A DNA stretch of 64,000 nucleotides from NCBI RefSeq assembly GCF_000241525.1, contig NZ_AHIL01000011.1, forward strand, positions 124,001 to 188,000, written 5' to 3'. The notes under the pieces are model-generated. The model was not told the DNA's origin. It did not search any database and saw only the letters and a program-made list of their open reading frames with translations. This document shows positions 50,294 through 58,757 of this stretch, piece by piece. Numbering within the stretch: the stretch's first letter is position 1; the number at the start of each line of letters is the position of its first letter. Both the position numbers and the translations under genes were made by a program. The DNA is from Comamonas testosteroni ATCC 11996 (GTDB lineage Bacteria; Pseudomonadota; Gammaproteobacteria; Burkholderiales; Burkholderiaceae_C).

Positions 50294-51196
50294 ATGCTCA
50301 AACTCTCTCTGGAAGCCATCGAACTGGTGGACAACATTGCGCGCCATGGCTCGTTCGCCGGTGCGGCAGAGCGCCTGCACAAAGTACCGTCAACCATTTC
50401 CTATGCCGTCTCCAAGCTCGAGGAACAGCTGGGTCTGAACCTGTTTGTGCGCAACGGCCCGCGCGTCAGTCTCACGCCAGCGGGCGAAGAACTGCTCAAG
50501 GAAGGGCGCTGGCTGCTGGCGGCCGCGCGTCAGCTCGAATCGCGGCTGCGCCAGATCGCCACGGGCTTCGAGACCGAAGTGCGCCTGGTGCATGACTCGT
50601 TGATCCCCACCAGCGCCTTCGGCGCCGACATTCAGGCCTTCGAGGCGCTGAACAGCGGCACGCGTCTGCGCATCGGCAGTGAGACGCTGACCGGCACCTG
50701 GGAAGCCCTGCGCGAAGGCCGAGCCGACCTTATCGTGGCCGCGGGCGAAGGCCCGGCCGGCGGCGGCCACAAGGCCGTGGCCGTGGGCCAGCTCGATTTC
50801 GTGTTCTGCGTGACGGCCAGCCACCCGCTGGCGCGCTTGGGCCGGCCACTGGCGCGCAGCGACCTGCTGGAACACACCGCCGTGGTGGTGGGTGACGGCG
50901 CGCGCTCGCTGACCGACCGCACCGTGGGCCTGCTCACCGGCCAGCGACGCATCACCGTGCCGAGCATGCAGGCCAAGATCGAATGCCAGGCCGCCGGGCT
51001 GGGCCACGGCTTTGTGCCGCGCGCCTGCGTGCGTGTGGAGCTGGAGACTGGGGTGCTGGTGGAACTGGCGGTGGAAGAGCCGCGCCCGCCCGAAACCTTC
51101 TGGCTGGCCTGGCGCAGCGATGCCCGCGGCCGGGCCCAGCAATGGTGGCGCGAGCGCCTCAGCCGCCCACTGCTGCCGGGCATACTGCCCTATTGA
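50294..51196 (+). CDS. LysR-family transcriptional regulator
   Basis: A 300-residue regulator. The N-terminal winged helix reads VDNIARHGSFAGAAERLHKV then PSTISYAVSKLEEQLGLNLF, followed by the linker helix and an effector domain from about residue 90 (EVRLVHDSLIPTSAFGADIQ). It is divergent from the pirin - YcaC - YtcJ - DoxX - MFS operon with a palindrome between, and so is its likely regulator. The inducer is unknown. Confidence 0.93.
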   Translation: MLKLSLEAIELVDNIARHGSFAGAAERLHKVPSTISYAVSKLEEQLGLNLFVRNGPRVSLTPAGEELLKEGRWLLAAARQLESRLRQIATGFETEVRLVHDSLIPTSAFGADIQAFEALNSGTRLRIGSETLTGTWEALREGRADLIVAAGEGPAGGGHKAVAVGQLDFVFCVTASHPLARLGRPLARSDLLEHTAVVVGDGARSLTDRTVGLLTGQRRITVPSMQAKIECQAAGLGHGFVPRACVRVELETGVLVELAVEEPRPPETFWLAWRSDARGRAQQWWRERLSRPLLPGILPY

Positions 51197-51198
51197 AA

Positions 51199-51229
51199 AC
51201 GGCCCTGCAACGCAAGGAGGCAGGGCCGT
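51199..51229. terminator. hairpin between LysR and Bug genes
   Basis: ACGGCCCTGC and GCAGGGCCGT form a 10-bp stem around an 11-base loop. On the minus strand it is followed by TTTTC. It lies just after the LysR stop and 77 bp past the Bug stop. Confidence 0.55.
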
Positions 51230-51306
51230 GGTGATGCGCGCCGACGAGGTCTACGGCAACGGCTCAAGCCATGCCCAGGACCTCGCGAAGCTCAGGAAAA
51301 GGTCGA

Positions 51307-52281
51307 TCAGTCCAGCTTCACGCCTGCCGCCTTGATGACCTCACCCCAACGCTTGGCTTCGTTGCGTGCCAGTTGGTGGAACTGCTCGGGCGTACCAGGT
51401 AGGGCTTCCATGCCGAAGTCGGCCATGCGCTTGACCACATCGGGGTCCTTGAACGCTTTTTGCAGGTCTGCATTGAGGCGCTGCACGATGGCTGGCGGCA
51501 ATCCCTTGGGACCCAGAATGCCCTGGAAGGCGTAGACCTCGGAATCCTTGAGACCCAGCTCGGCCAGCGTAGGCACGTTGGGAAGATTGGGCACGCGCTT
51601 GGCCGTGCCTATGGCCAGGGCTCGCACCTTGCCGGACTGAATCACGGGCAGGCCCGATGCCAGATCCAGGAACATGCAAGGCACCTGGCCGCCCATCACA
51701 TCGGCCAGAGCGGGCGCGGCGCCCTTGTAGGGGATATGGGTCAGGCTGGTGCCGGTGCGGTTCTTGAACAACTCCATGGCCAGATGGTGGGGCGAGCCAT
51801 TGCCGGGCGAGGCATAGTTGAGCTTGCCGGGGTTGGCCTTGGCATAGGCCAGGAATTCCTTGAAATCCTTGGCTTCGAACGCGGGGTTGACCACCAGCGC
51901 CATGGGGAAGCGGCTGATGCCGCCCACATAGGTGAAATCCTTGTCGGGGCTGAAGGGAAGCTTGCTGAACAAGTGTTCGTTGAACGCCAGGATGGCGTTG
52001 TCGGCCGACATGATGGTGTAGCCATCGGGCTTGGCCGAGGCAACGAGCTGGCCACCAATATTGGTCGAGGCGCCGGGACGGTTGTCCACCACGATGGTCT
52101 GGTTCAGCGTCTTGCGCATGGACTCGGCCACGGTGCGGGCCAACACATCGGTGCCGCCTCCTGGTGGGTAGGGCACAACCCAGCGCACGGGGTTGGCAGG
52201 CCAGTCCTGCGCCATGGCGAAGGGGGATGCAGCAGCAGCCGAGCTGGCTGCCACGGCAGCCAGGAATTGACGACGATCCAT
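51307..52281 (-). CDS. Bug/TctC-family solute-binding protein
   Basis: A 324-residue product with a signal peptide (MDRRQFLAAVAASSAAAASP, also slightly Tat-like; cleavage near AMAQD). Bug hallmarks: NPVRWVVPYPPGGGTDVLARTVAES, NRPGASTNIGGQLV, GSPHHLAMELFKNRTGTS, IPYKGAAPALADVMGGQVPC. As with the other two Bug genes in the window, no membrane partners are adjacent. AAGGAGAC precedes the ATG. No catabolic gene adjoins on the same strand, so its ligand cannot be guessed. Confidence 0.92.
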   Translation of the reverse strand: MDRRQFLAAVAASSAAAASPFAMAQDWPANPVRWVVPYPPGGGTDVLARTVAESMRKTLNQTIVVDNRPGASTNIGGQLVASAKPDGYTIMSADNAILAFNEHLFSKLPFSPDKDFTYVGGISRFPMALVVNPAFEAKDFKEFLAYAKANPGKLNYASPGNGSPHHLAMELFKNRTGTSLTHIPYKGAAPALADVMGGQVPCMFLDLASGLPVIQSGKVRALAIGTAKRVPNLPNVPTLAELGLKDSEVYAFQGILGPKGLPPAIVQRLNADLQKAFKDPDVVKRMADFGMEALPGTPEQFHQLARNEAKRWGEVIKAAGVKLD

Positions 52282-52349
52282 CGTTTGTCTCCTTGAGGGT
52301 GATGTAGGGGGGTGTGGAATGATTTTTGGACCCCGCCAAGCTGCCTGCT

Positions 52350-52380
52350 TTTTAGAATTGATAGCAGCTTGCGCTTGTCT
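52350..52380 (-). repeat. dispersed AGCTAT-type element, copy D
   Basis: The minus strand reads AAGCGCAAGCTGCTATCAAT followed by TCTAAAAA, aligning with copy C at AAGCGC and GCTATCAAT. It fills most of the gap between the Bug and GumN genes. Confidence 0.5.
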
Positions 52381-53421
52381 CTATTCGGTTTTAATCGGTT
52401 TTGACTCCGATTTCTGTATGGGTGGCAGTTTGAAGCCCACGCGCTCGACCTGATAGCCTTTTTGCCGCAGCAGCTCGGGCAGGCCCATGGGCCCGACCAT
52501 ATGCAGCGCGCCCACGGCAGCAAACACCGTCTTGCCCTGTTTGAGCTGGTTCGCAATGCCTTGCGCCATGCCTGGATTGCGTCCCTCCATCAGGCGCGCG
52601 TATTTAAGCCGGTCACGCTCGGTCTTGATGCAGTCACACCAATCGGCATAGTTCTCCAGCTGTCTTTCATTGCCGCTGGCCCAGATATTCGCCAGCTGCT
52701 GCAGGATTTGCGGGGACTTGGGATCTTCGAGCTGCTCCAGCCCCTCACGCACGCTCTCCTGGACCTCGAGAGGGTCGTCGGAAAGCAGCTCCTCAAGCTG
52801 GGTCTGCGCCGACTCCAGCCCCAGCACAGGCTTGTGCACGGCACCGGCCAGGCTTGCCAGTTGCAGATCGGCACCAAACTCGGCCATCAGCCCATACCTG
52901 CGGCCTAGTTGACTGACCAGCCCCAACAGCTGGGCGTCCGGACGTTGCGTGCTCAGATGCTCGGCACAGGCCTGCTTTCGCTGCTGCGCCAGCCTGGCCT
53001 CAAGCTCTGCGGGCAGCGCAGGGGCGTCGACACGAGCCTGGAAGCCTTCGATCAATTGCTGCATGACCTGCGGATTCAGCACATCGAGCTCCAGCGCCAG
53101 CAAATCCGTCGCAACCATGGCACGCAAGATGGTGCGGCCGGGCAAGATCCACTCCCGCTTGCCCACATGCAAAGTGCCGTAAAGCCAGCTGGTGCGCTCG
53201 CCATCCTGCACGCGCCAGAGCAGGCCTCTGTCCTGCATCTGGGGGGCCATGGCCTGCACTTCGGCCGGCGTTGGCGGGCTGAACGACGGCGGGCAACTGC
53301 CAGCAGGTTCGGCTGCCGGCTCTGCCGCCATGGACAGGCCCGTCAACAAAGCGAGCGCCATGGCCGGCACGGCCTTCAGAGGCAAGATCCAGCGCGAGAG
53401 ATTAAGACTTGGCATGGGCAT
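52381..53421 (-). CDS. TraB/GumN-family protein
   Basis: A 346-residue protein with an N-terminal signal or anchor (LKAVPAMALALLTGLSMAAE). The TraB/GumN pattern is present: LWRVQDGERTSWLYGTLHVG with the first conserved GTLH, LALELDVLNPQ, and near the end KTVFAAVGALHMVGPMGLPE with the second conserved GxxH, then LLRQKGYQVERV. These proteins resemble metalloproteases of the Tiki/EreA-like fold; their function in bacteria is not settled. It lies 18 bp after the fumarylacetoacetate hydrolase gene on the same strand. Confidence 0.88.
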   Translation of the reverse strand: MPMPSLNLSRWILPLKAVPAMALALLTGLSMAAEPAAEPAGSCPPSFSPPTPAEVQAMAPQMQDRGLLWRVQDGERTSWLYGTLHVGKREWILPGRTILRAMVATDLLALELDVLNPQVMQQLIEGFQARVDAPALPAELEARLAQQRKQACAEHLSTQRPDAQLLGLVSQLGRRYGLMAEFGADLQLASLAGAVHKPVLGLESAQTQLEELLSDDPLEVQESVREGLEQLEDPKSPQILQQLANIWASGNERQLENYADWCDCIKTERDRLKYARLMEGRNPGMAQGIANQLKQGKTVFAAVGALHMVGPMGLPELLRQKGYQVERVGFKLPPIQKSESKPIKTE

Positions 53422-53439
53422 GACGGCGGCAACGAGGGC

Positions 53440-54510
53440 TTAGTCCTCAGAGATATCCACAGGCTGAGCTTCGGGCAAGTCATCCTTGCTGCCGCCGGGC
53501 GGCGCAATGTTCTGGTCGATGGCGCCGAAGATGCTCTGGCCGTCCTTGCCCTTCATCTCGATGCGAATGGTGTCGCCAAACTGCATGAACTCGGTCTTGG
53601 GCGCGCCGTCCTGAATGGTCTCTATGCAGCGCTTTTCGGCGATGCAGCTATAGCCCTTGGGCCATTCCGTGCGCTTGTTCTTGCCGCTGCCGGTCTCCAC
53701 ACCCTTGTTGCTCACCGTGCCGCTGCCCACGATGGAGCCGGCACGTACATTGCGGGTCTTGGCGATATGGGCGATCAGCTGGCCAAAGTGAAAAGTCATC
53801 TCCTCGCCCGCATCGCACATGCCGACCTTGCGGCCGTTCCAGGTGCTCTGCAGCGTCAGATGCAGACGGCCGCTCTTCCAGGCATCGCCCAGCTCGTCCA
53901 GTGTCACGGCCACGGGGCTGAAGGCGGTGGCGGGCTTGCTCTGGAAGAAACCGAAGCCCTTGGCCAGTTCGCCGGGAATCAGATTGCGCAGGCTCACGTC
54001 ATTGGCCAGCATGACGAGACGGATGCCGTCGAGTGCATCCCTGGCATCCGTGCCCATCGGCACGTCGCCGGTAACGACGGCGATCTCTGCCTCGAAATCG
54101 ATGCCCATGGCCGTGCTGGGCACGATCACATCGTCGCAGGGGCCGATGAAGTCATCACTGCCGCCCTGGTACATCAGCGGATCGGTGTAGAAGTTGGCCG
54201 GCACCTCGGCATTGCGCGCCTTGCGTACCAGCTCCACATGGTTGATATAGGCCGAGCCATCGGCCCACTGATAAGCTCGCGGCAGCGGTGCCATGCATCG
54301 CTGGGGATCGAATGGAAACGCGTGGCGGGCCTTGCCGTGATTGAGCTCGTGCGACAGATCCTGCAGCTGGGGGGCCATATAGCTCCAGTCGTCCAGCACC
54401 TGCTGCATGCGATTGGCAATGCCGGTGGCATAGCAGGCCTGGCTCAGGTCGCGCGAGACCACGACCAGTTGCCCGTCGCGCGAGCCATCCTTGTAGGTTG
54501 CCAGTTTCAT
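53440..54510 (-). CDS. fumarylacetoacetate hydrolase family protein
   Basis: A 356-residue FAH-superfamily enzyme. The metal site is visible as MGIDFEAEIAVVTGD (two Glu) and MLANDVSLRNLIPGE (Asp), with GFGFFQSKPATAFSPVAVTL and GSGTVSNKG following. Length and N-terminal domain (KLATYKDGSRDGQLVVVSRD) fit bacterial fumarylacetoacetase-like hydrolases that split beta-diketones or decarboxylate keto acids in aromatic catabolism; tyrosine/homogentisate breakdown is possible, but no other genes of that pathway are here. It is divergent from the IclR regulator. Confidence 0.9.
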   Translation of the reverse strand: MKLATYKDGSRDGQLVVVSRDLSQACYATGIANRMQQVLDDWSYMAPQLQDLSHELNHGKARHAFPFDPQRCMAPLPRAYQWADGSAYINHVELVRKARNAEVPANFYTDPLMYQGGSDDFIGPCDDVIVPSTAMGIDFEAEIAVVTGDVPMGTDARDALDGIRLVMLANDVSLRNLIPGELAKGFGFFQSKPATAFSPVAVTLDELGDAWKSGRLHLTLQSTWNGRKVGMCDAGEEMTFHFGQLIAHIAKTRNVRAGSIVGSGTVSNKGVETGSGKNKRTEWPKGYSCIAEKRCIETIQDGAPKTEFMQFGDTIRIEMKGKDGQSIFGAIDQNIAPPGGSKDDLPEAQPVDISED

Positions 54511-54579
54511 TCTCTGTCCCTCTGCTCACGGCAGCGGTGCTGGCACAATGCCTGACAACGCTAGCCAAAATTACGATTG

Positions 54580-54595
54580 GTTAAATTGATTTAAC
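54580..54595. promoter_or_regulatory. IclR-type operator between FAH and IclR genes
   Basis: GTTAAAT-TG-ATTTAAC, perfect 7-bp arms, centred in the 109-bp gap between divergent starts (69 bp from the FAH ATG, 24 bp from the IclR ATG). Short AT-rich palindromes of this kind are usual for IclR proteins. Confidence 0.65.
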
Positions 54596-54619
54596 TAAAC
54601 AAAACACGATTCTATTGCA

Positions 54620-55411
54620 ATGGAAAAGGAACGCGCAGGGATTCAGTCGGTCGAAGTGGGTTTCTCCCTCGTCGAGGCGCTGGCACAGGCCAGCGGACCG
54701 CTGATGCTCAAGGATGTCGCCGCCGCCGCCGGCATGAGTGCCGCCAAGGCTCACCGCTATCTGGTGAGCTTTCAGCGCATCGGACTGGTGACGCAGGACG
54801 AGCGCAATTCGCGCTACGACCTGGGTCCTGCGGCGCTCAAGATCGGCCTGGCCTCGCTGGCCCGCCTCGACCCGGTGCGTCTGGCGCGTGAACGCATTCC
54901 GGCACTGCTTGAGACCCTCAACCACACGCTGGCCATCGCCGTCTGGGGCAACCATGGCCCGACCATCGTGCATTGGGAGGAGTCGGCGCAATCCGTCACC
55001 GCCAATCTGCGCCTGGGAGACGTCATGCCCATGCTGGCATCAGCAACGGGGCGCTGCTTCGGTGCCTGGCTGCCGCGCGAGGCGACGGCCGCGTTGCTGG
55101 AGCCCGAGATCGAGCGTGCGCGCAAGGCCAGACGCCAGGACCTGCCCCAGACCGAAGAGGCAGTTGCGAACATGCTGGCCGAAGTCCGGGCGCGCGGCAC
55201 GGCCCGCGTGGTCGACACCGTGCTGCCGGGCATCGTGGCTTTTTGCGTGCCGGTCTTCGACGCGTCCGGTCATATCGTGCTAGGGCTCATGACCCTGGGC
55301 TCTCTGGCGACTTTCGACCCCGAATATGGTGGAGCCATTGACGCGCCGCTGCAGGCTGCTGCCCGCCAGCTGTCCAGCGATCTGGGCTGGCGCGCAGACC
55401 AGTCACACTGA
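54620..55411 (+). CDS. IclR-family transcriptional regulator
   Basis: A 263-residue protein: N-terminal winged helix (LVEALAQASGPLMLKDVAAA, then GMSAAKAHRYLVSFQRIGL) and a GAF-like effector domain with LRLGDVMPMLASATGRCFGAW and GIVAFCVPVFDASGHIVLGL. It is expected to regulate the divergent FAH-GumN unit through the palindrome between them. The effector is probably an aromatic intermediate. Confidence 0.92.
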   Translation: MEKERAGIQSVEVGFSLVEALAQASGPLMLKDVAAAAGMSAAKAHRYLVSFQRIGLVTQDERNSRYDLGPAALKIGLASLARLDPVRLARERIPALLETLNHTLAIAVWGNHGPTIVHWEESAQSVTANLRLGDVMPMLASATGRCFGAWLPREATAALLEPEIERARKARRQDLPQTEEAVANMLAEVRARGTARVVDTVLPGIVAFCVPVFDASGHIVLGLMTLGSLATFDPEYGGAIDAPLQAAARQLSSDLGWRADQSH

Positions 55412-55436
55412 CATCCGTACTCTCCAAGTCACGCTC

Positions 55437-56597
55437 ATGGGCCGCACCCTTCAGGCAAGCCAGACACGCAAAGTACTGCTACCCGTCACCGGCGTAGTGC
55501 TGGCAGCCCATGGGCTGCTGCTCTGGGGGCTGCCCGAGCTGAGCCAGCCAGACAAGGCCGTCGACGCCCAGATTGTGATGGAGACACGCATGCTTCAGGC
55601 ACCGCCTGCCCCACCACCGCCTGCTCCGCCTCCGCCCCCAAAATCGCCACCATCGCCGCCAAAGCCCCGACCGGCTCCCAAGCCGCGTGCTCCAGCCCCT
55701 ACACCCGTTCCAAGCCCTGCTCCGGCGGAGCCAGAATTGGACCAAAATCAGCCTTCGGAGCAGAACCAACAAGCGCATTCAGCTCCAGAAACAGAAGCAC
55801 CTTCGCCGCCCCCTGCACCAGAGCCTGCTGCCACTCCGATGCCCGAACCGGAGGCTGAGCCACCCGAAGCCAATGGTGCGGACACGGCCCGCCCCATCCG
55901 GGTCACCCCCGCAGGCGCGCCCCCGCTGCCGCCCGGCACGGTGCTGCCCGTGACGCTGCCTAACTCCGCCACGCTGGAGTTCAATGCCTCGGGTCAGATC
56001 AAGGGTTTTCAATACTCGGCCGGCGCACAGCTGCAGTGGCAGCATGACGGCCAGTATTACCAGGCCAGGCAGTCGATCAGCATGTTCTTGCTGGGCGAGC
56101 GCGCCCAGACCAGCGAGGGGCTGATCACGCCCAAGGGCCTGCAGCCGCTCAACTTCAGCGACAAAGGGCGCAAAACCCAGTCCGCCGCCTTTGACGTGGC
56201 CAGCGGCAAGGCGCACTACAGCGGCGGCCAGCCCGATGCGGCCATTGGCGATGGCGTGCAGGACCGCCTCAGCGTGTTTCTGCAGCTCTCGGCCCTGATG
56301 GCTGCCGCCCCCGAAAAATATCCGCCAGGCACACTGATAGAGCTGACCACCAGCAGCGCACGCTCGGCCGTGCGCTGGCAGTTCCGCGTGGGTGCCAGCG
56401 AGGCGCTGGAGCTGCCGTTTGGCAGTGTCATGGCGCTGCGCCTGGACAAGCTGCCCGGCAAAAGCAGCAGCGACCAGCACGGTTCGGTCTGGCTGGCACC
56501 GTCCATGCAATACCTGCCCGTGCGCATCAAGCTCACCCAGGGGCAAGACGACTTTGTCGATCTGCAGCTCAAGAAATATCTGCCCACGCCGCAATAG
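55437..56597 (+). CDS. DUF3108 protein with TonB-like proline-rich N-terminus
   Basis: The ATG at 55437 gives 386 residues, 26 bp after the IclR stop. The first ~35 residues hold a membrane helix (VLLPVTGVVLAAHGLLLWGL). Residues ~55-165 are Pro/Ala/Glu-rich (PPAPPPPAPPPPPKSPP and similar), as in TonB periplasmic spacers. The last ~200 residues (LEFNASGQIKGFQYSAGAQL; DGVQDRLSVFLQLSALMAA) match DUF3108, a periplasmic beta-rich domain. The Pro-rich stretch suggests it spans the periplasm. Function unknown. The ribosome site is weak. Confidence 0.82.
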   Translation: MGRTLQASQTRKVLLPVTGVVLAAHGLLLWGLPELSQPDKAVDAQIVMETRMLQAPPAPPPPAPPPPPKSPPSPPKPRPAPKPRAPAPTPVPSPAPAEPELDQNQPSEQNQQAHSAPETEAPSPPPAPEPAATPMPEPEAEPPEANGADTARPIRVTPAGAPPLPPGTVLPVTLPNSATLEFNASGQIKGFQYSAGAQLQWQHDGQYYQARQSISMFLLGERAQTSEGLITPKGLQPLNFSDKGRKTQSAAFDVASGKAHYSGGQPDAAIGDGVQDRLSVFLQLSALMAAAPEKYPPGTLIELTTSSARSAVRWQFRVGASEALELPFGSVMALRLDKLPGKSSSDQHGSVWLAPSMQYLPVRIKLTQGQDDFVDLQLKKYLPTPQ

Positions 56598-56881
56598 CCT
56601 CCATGCTGCACCCTGGCGTAAACCCCGGGACCACCGCGCCCAAAGCGCTTACTCACCTCCCAGCCAAGGCCTGCAACCTGCATCGGCTCGGGCTGAACGC
56701 TGTCGCGCCGTTCAAGGACTTGCCTACTACAGATCGGGAAAGCCGGTTGCCCACAACCATGTCAAATCCATGGAATACTGTGCCCAAGTGCCAAGAGCAG
56801 GCATTTCCACCTTGAAATGCGGCACCCTGTCGCCATATCCATGGCAGGCATGCTCATAACGGAAGTGAAAGGAGGAACACC
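56598..56881. other. 284-bp gene-free gap with small dyads
   Basis: Between the DUF3108 and DUF3567 genes. It contains GCATTTC-CACCTT-GAAATGC (56802-56821) and GGTTG-CCCA-CAACC near 56744, and an AAAGGAGG ribosome site just before 56882. No convincing promoter or gene was seen. Confidence 0.4.
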
Positions 56882-57181
56882 ATGCAAATGCTTTACGACT
56901 CTGAATCCTTTGCGGTGCTCCATCTGCGTCCCGATATGGAAGCAGACGCTCCGGCAGGCAAAGCCAAGGCCGAGACCGAGCAAGCCCATCAACTGCCCCG
57001 CCACGGCTTCGAGATCGTGGACAAGCGCTCGGGCAAGGAGGTGTATCTGGATGGCTCCTGGGCCGAAATGTTCCAGAAGCAGATCCTCGCCTGGCAGCAG
57101 GACGCCCCCACCGAGGAAGAGGTGGAGGAAATTCTCGATACCTACACGGGCCTGGCCCAGCAGCCGGTCATCATTCACTGA
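56882..57181 (+). CDS. DUF3567 family protein
   Basis: A 99-residue soluble protein starting MQMLYDSESFAVLHLRPDME, with HGFEIVDKRSGKEVYLDGSW and an acidic end (PTEEEVEEILDTYTGLAQQP). The order fits the small betaproteobacterial family DUF3567, of unknown function. A strong AAAGGAGG precedes the ATG and a strong terminator follows, so it is an independent, probably well-expressed gene. Confidence 0.8.
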   Translation: MQMLYDSESFAVLHLRPDMEADAPAGKAKAETEQAHQLPRHGFEIVDKRSGKEVYLDGSWAEMFQKQILAWQQDAPTEEEVEEILDTYTGLAQQPVIIH

Positions 57182-57190
57182 ACACCCCCG

Positions 57191-57221
57191 CAAAAAAGCC
57201 ACTCTTTCGAGTGGCTTTTTT
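57191..57221. terminator. bidirectional rho-independent terminator
   Basis: GCCACTC-TTTC-GAGTGGC (57198-57215) is flanked by A6 and T6, suiting both the DUF3567 gene and the convergent small membrane protein gene. Confidence 0.88.
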
Positions 57222-57267
57222 GATGTCTGGGAACACGCTGAAGTGCCTGTCGGAAAAGCGCGATCCG

Positions 57268-57513
57268 CTATGGCTTTCTGCACAGCAGCATCAACACGCC
57301 GGCAGGCAGCAGGCAGCCAAAAAAGCCCAGCAGCCCCCCTCCCGCACCCAGCGTCAGCCAGTAGACCCAGTCAATGCCCTGCTCTGCGCAGTGAATCTCG
57401 CACTGAGGGTTGTGCTCCCAGGCCACCCACATCAGAAGTCCGGCCACTACAAAGCCGACGCAGGCGCTGATGATCAGGATCGGCTTCCAGGGATTTCGCC
57501 TGCCGCGGATCAT
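57268..57513 (-). CDS. small two-helix membrane protein
   Basis: The ATG at 57513 overlaps the stop of the upstream AbrB-family gene as ATGA and gives 81 residues (an in-frame start at 57546 is also possible). Two hydrophobic segments, ILIISACVGFVVAGLLMWVA and LGAGGGLLGFFGCLLPAGVL, flank a short loop with two Cys (CEIHCAEQG). Not recognised. The overlap implies translational coupling and possibly a shared function with the AbrB-family permease. Confidence 0.65.
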   Translation of the reverse strand: MIRGRRNPWKPILIISACVGFVVAGLLMWVAWEHNPQCEIHCAEQGIDWVYWLTLGAGGGLLGFFGCLLPAGVLMLLCRKP

Positions 57514-58610
57514 GGCCTCGCCCCCGGCAGCGCTCTGTTCAGCCACCGGTACAGCGGCGCCACCAGCAGCAGTACGGCAATCAGCCGGCAGACCTGGAAG
57601 GCCGTGACCACGGGAACGCCCAGTTGCAGTACCTTGGCGGTGATGGCCATCTCGGTAATGCCGCCCGGCGATGTGCCCAGCAGCAAGGTCACCCAGGGCA
57701 GGCCTGTGGCACCGTGCAGCAGCCAGGCAAAGCCCGCGCAGACTGCCATCAAGCCGACGGTACCCAGCGCCACCATGCCCAGCCAGCGCGGAGCCGTATG
57801 CAGGAATTCACGTCGAAAGCGCACTCCCAGGCTGACGCCGATCACCAGTTGGGCCGCATTCATCAGCCATTGCGGCACAGCGGACAGCTCCAGGCCTGCC
57901 ATGGTCAAGCCCATGGATACGGCCAGCGCGCCGAGAAACCAGGGGTTGGCACGCCTGAGCTTGAGCATCAGCAGTGCCCCCGCGCCAGTGGCCAGCGCCA
58001 GCCAGGCAAAGCCCGGCCATTGCACATTGCGCACGCTGGGCAGCGTCAGGCCGGGGTCTCCCTGCAGCCCCGCCCATTGCAAGGCAAAAGGAATGCTTAC
58101 CGTGACTATCACCAGCCGCAGGCTATGCGCCGCAGCAACCAGATCGGTGCGTGCATGCTCACGCTCTGCAAGCAGCGTCATCTCCGAGGCCGCGCCTATC
58201 GCACCCGAGAAATAGGTCGTGGCGCGCAGGCGCTCTTTATCCATGCCCGGCTGCACCAGCATGGAGGCCGCCTGCACGCGATACAGCCAGCGCCCGAAGA
58301 CCCAGCCCAGCAGCAAGGCCCAGGCAATGGCCAGCGCAATCGCCCACCACAGGCCTGCCACCAGCTCGGTCACGGCAGGCGTGAAATACAGGCCCAGTGC
58401 GCCGCCTATCGTCCACTGCCCCAGATCACGCAACCTGGCCCAGCTTTGGGTGGGCGCTCCACCAATCGATAGCATGGAGATCGAAATCAGCGGCCCCAGC
58501 ATCCACGGCAGCGGCGTATGCAGCATCAGACAGAGCTGGGCGGCCAACCAGGCCAGCAGCAGGGTAGCGGCCACACGGGCCAGAAACGCGGGGGGAAGCA
58601 ATACGGACAT
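57510..58610 (-). CDS. AbrB-family membrane protein (putative ammonia monooxygenase-type annotation)
   Basis: The ATG at 58610 gives 366 residues with about ten hydrophobic segments arranged as two repeats (LHTPLPWMLGPLISISMLSI in the first; the second ends GTSPGGITEMAITAKVLQLG). The TPLPWMLGP and SPGGITEMA motifs mark the AbrB family, membrane proteins once mislabelled as ammonia monooxygenase. They are probably transporters or regulators of gene expression through export; function is uncertain. Confidence 0.85.
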   Translation of the reverse strand: MSVLLPPAFLARVAATLLLAWLAAQLCLMLHTPLPWMLGPLISISMLSIGGAPTQSWARLRDLGQWTIGGALGLYFTPAVTELVAGLWWAIALAIAWALLLGWVFGRWLYRVQAASMLVQPGMDKERLRATTYFSGAIGAASEMTLLAEREHARTDLVAAAHSLRLVIVTVSIPFALQWAGLQGDPGLTLPSVRNVQWPGFAWLALATGAGALLMLKLRRANPWFLGALAVSMGLTMAGLELSAVPQWLMNAAQLVIGVSLGVRFRREFLHTAPRWLGMVALGTVGLMAVCAGFAWLLHGATGLPWVTLLLGTSPGGITEMAITAKVLQLGVPVVTAFQVCRLIAVLLLVAPLYRWLNRALPGARP

Positions 58611-58757
58611 GTGCACGGGAATCCGGCAAGGCACGACAATGGACGCGCGACAGGGGCAATGCCCCGCAGTATCGCGGTAAAACTCGGTGGGCAAAGCCGG
58701 TACGAAATCTACAGCTACGAAGCCATGCCCCGTCTCAGACGAACGCAATCAGCTCAT

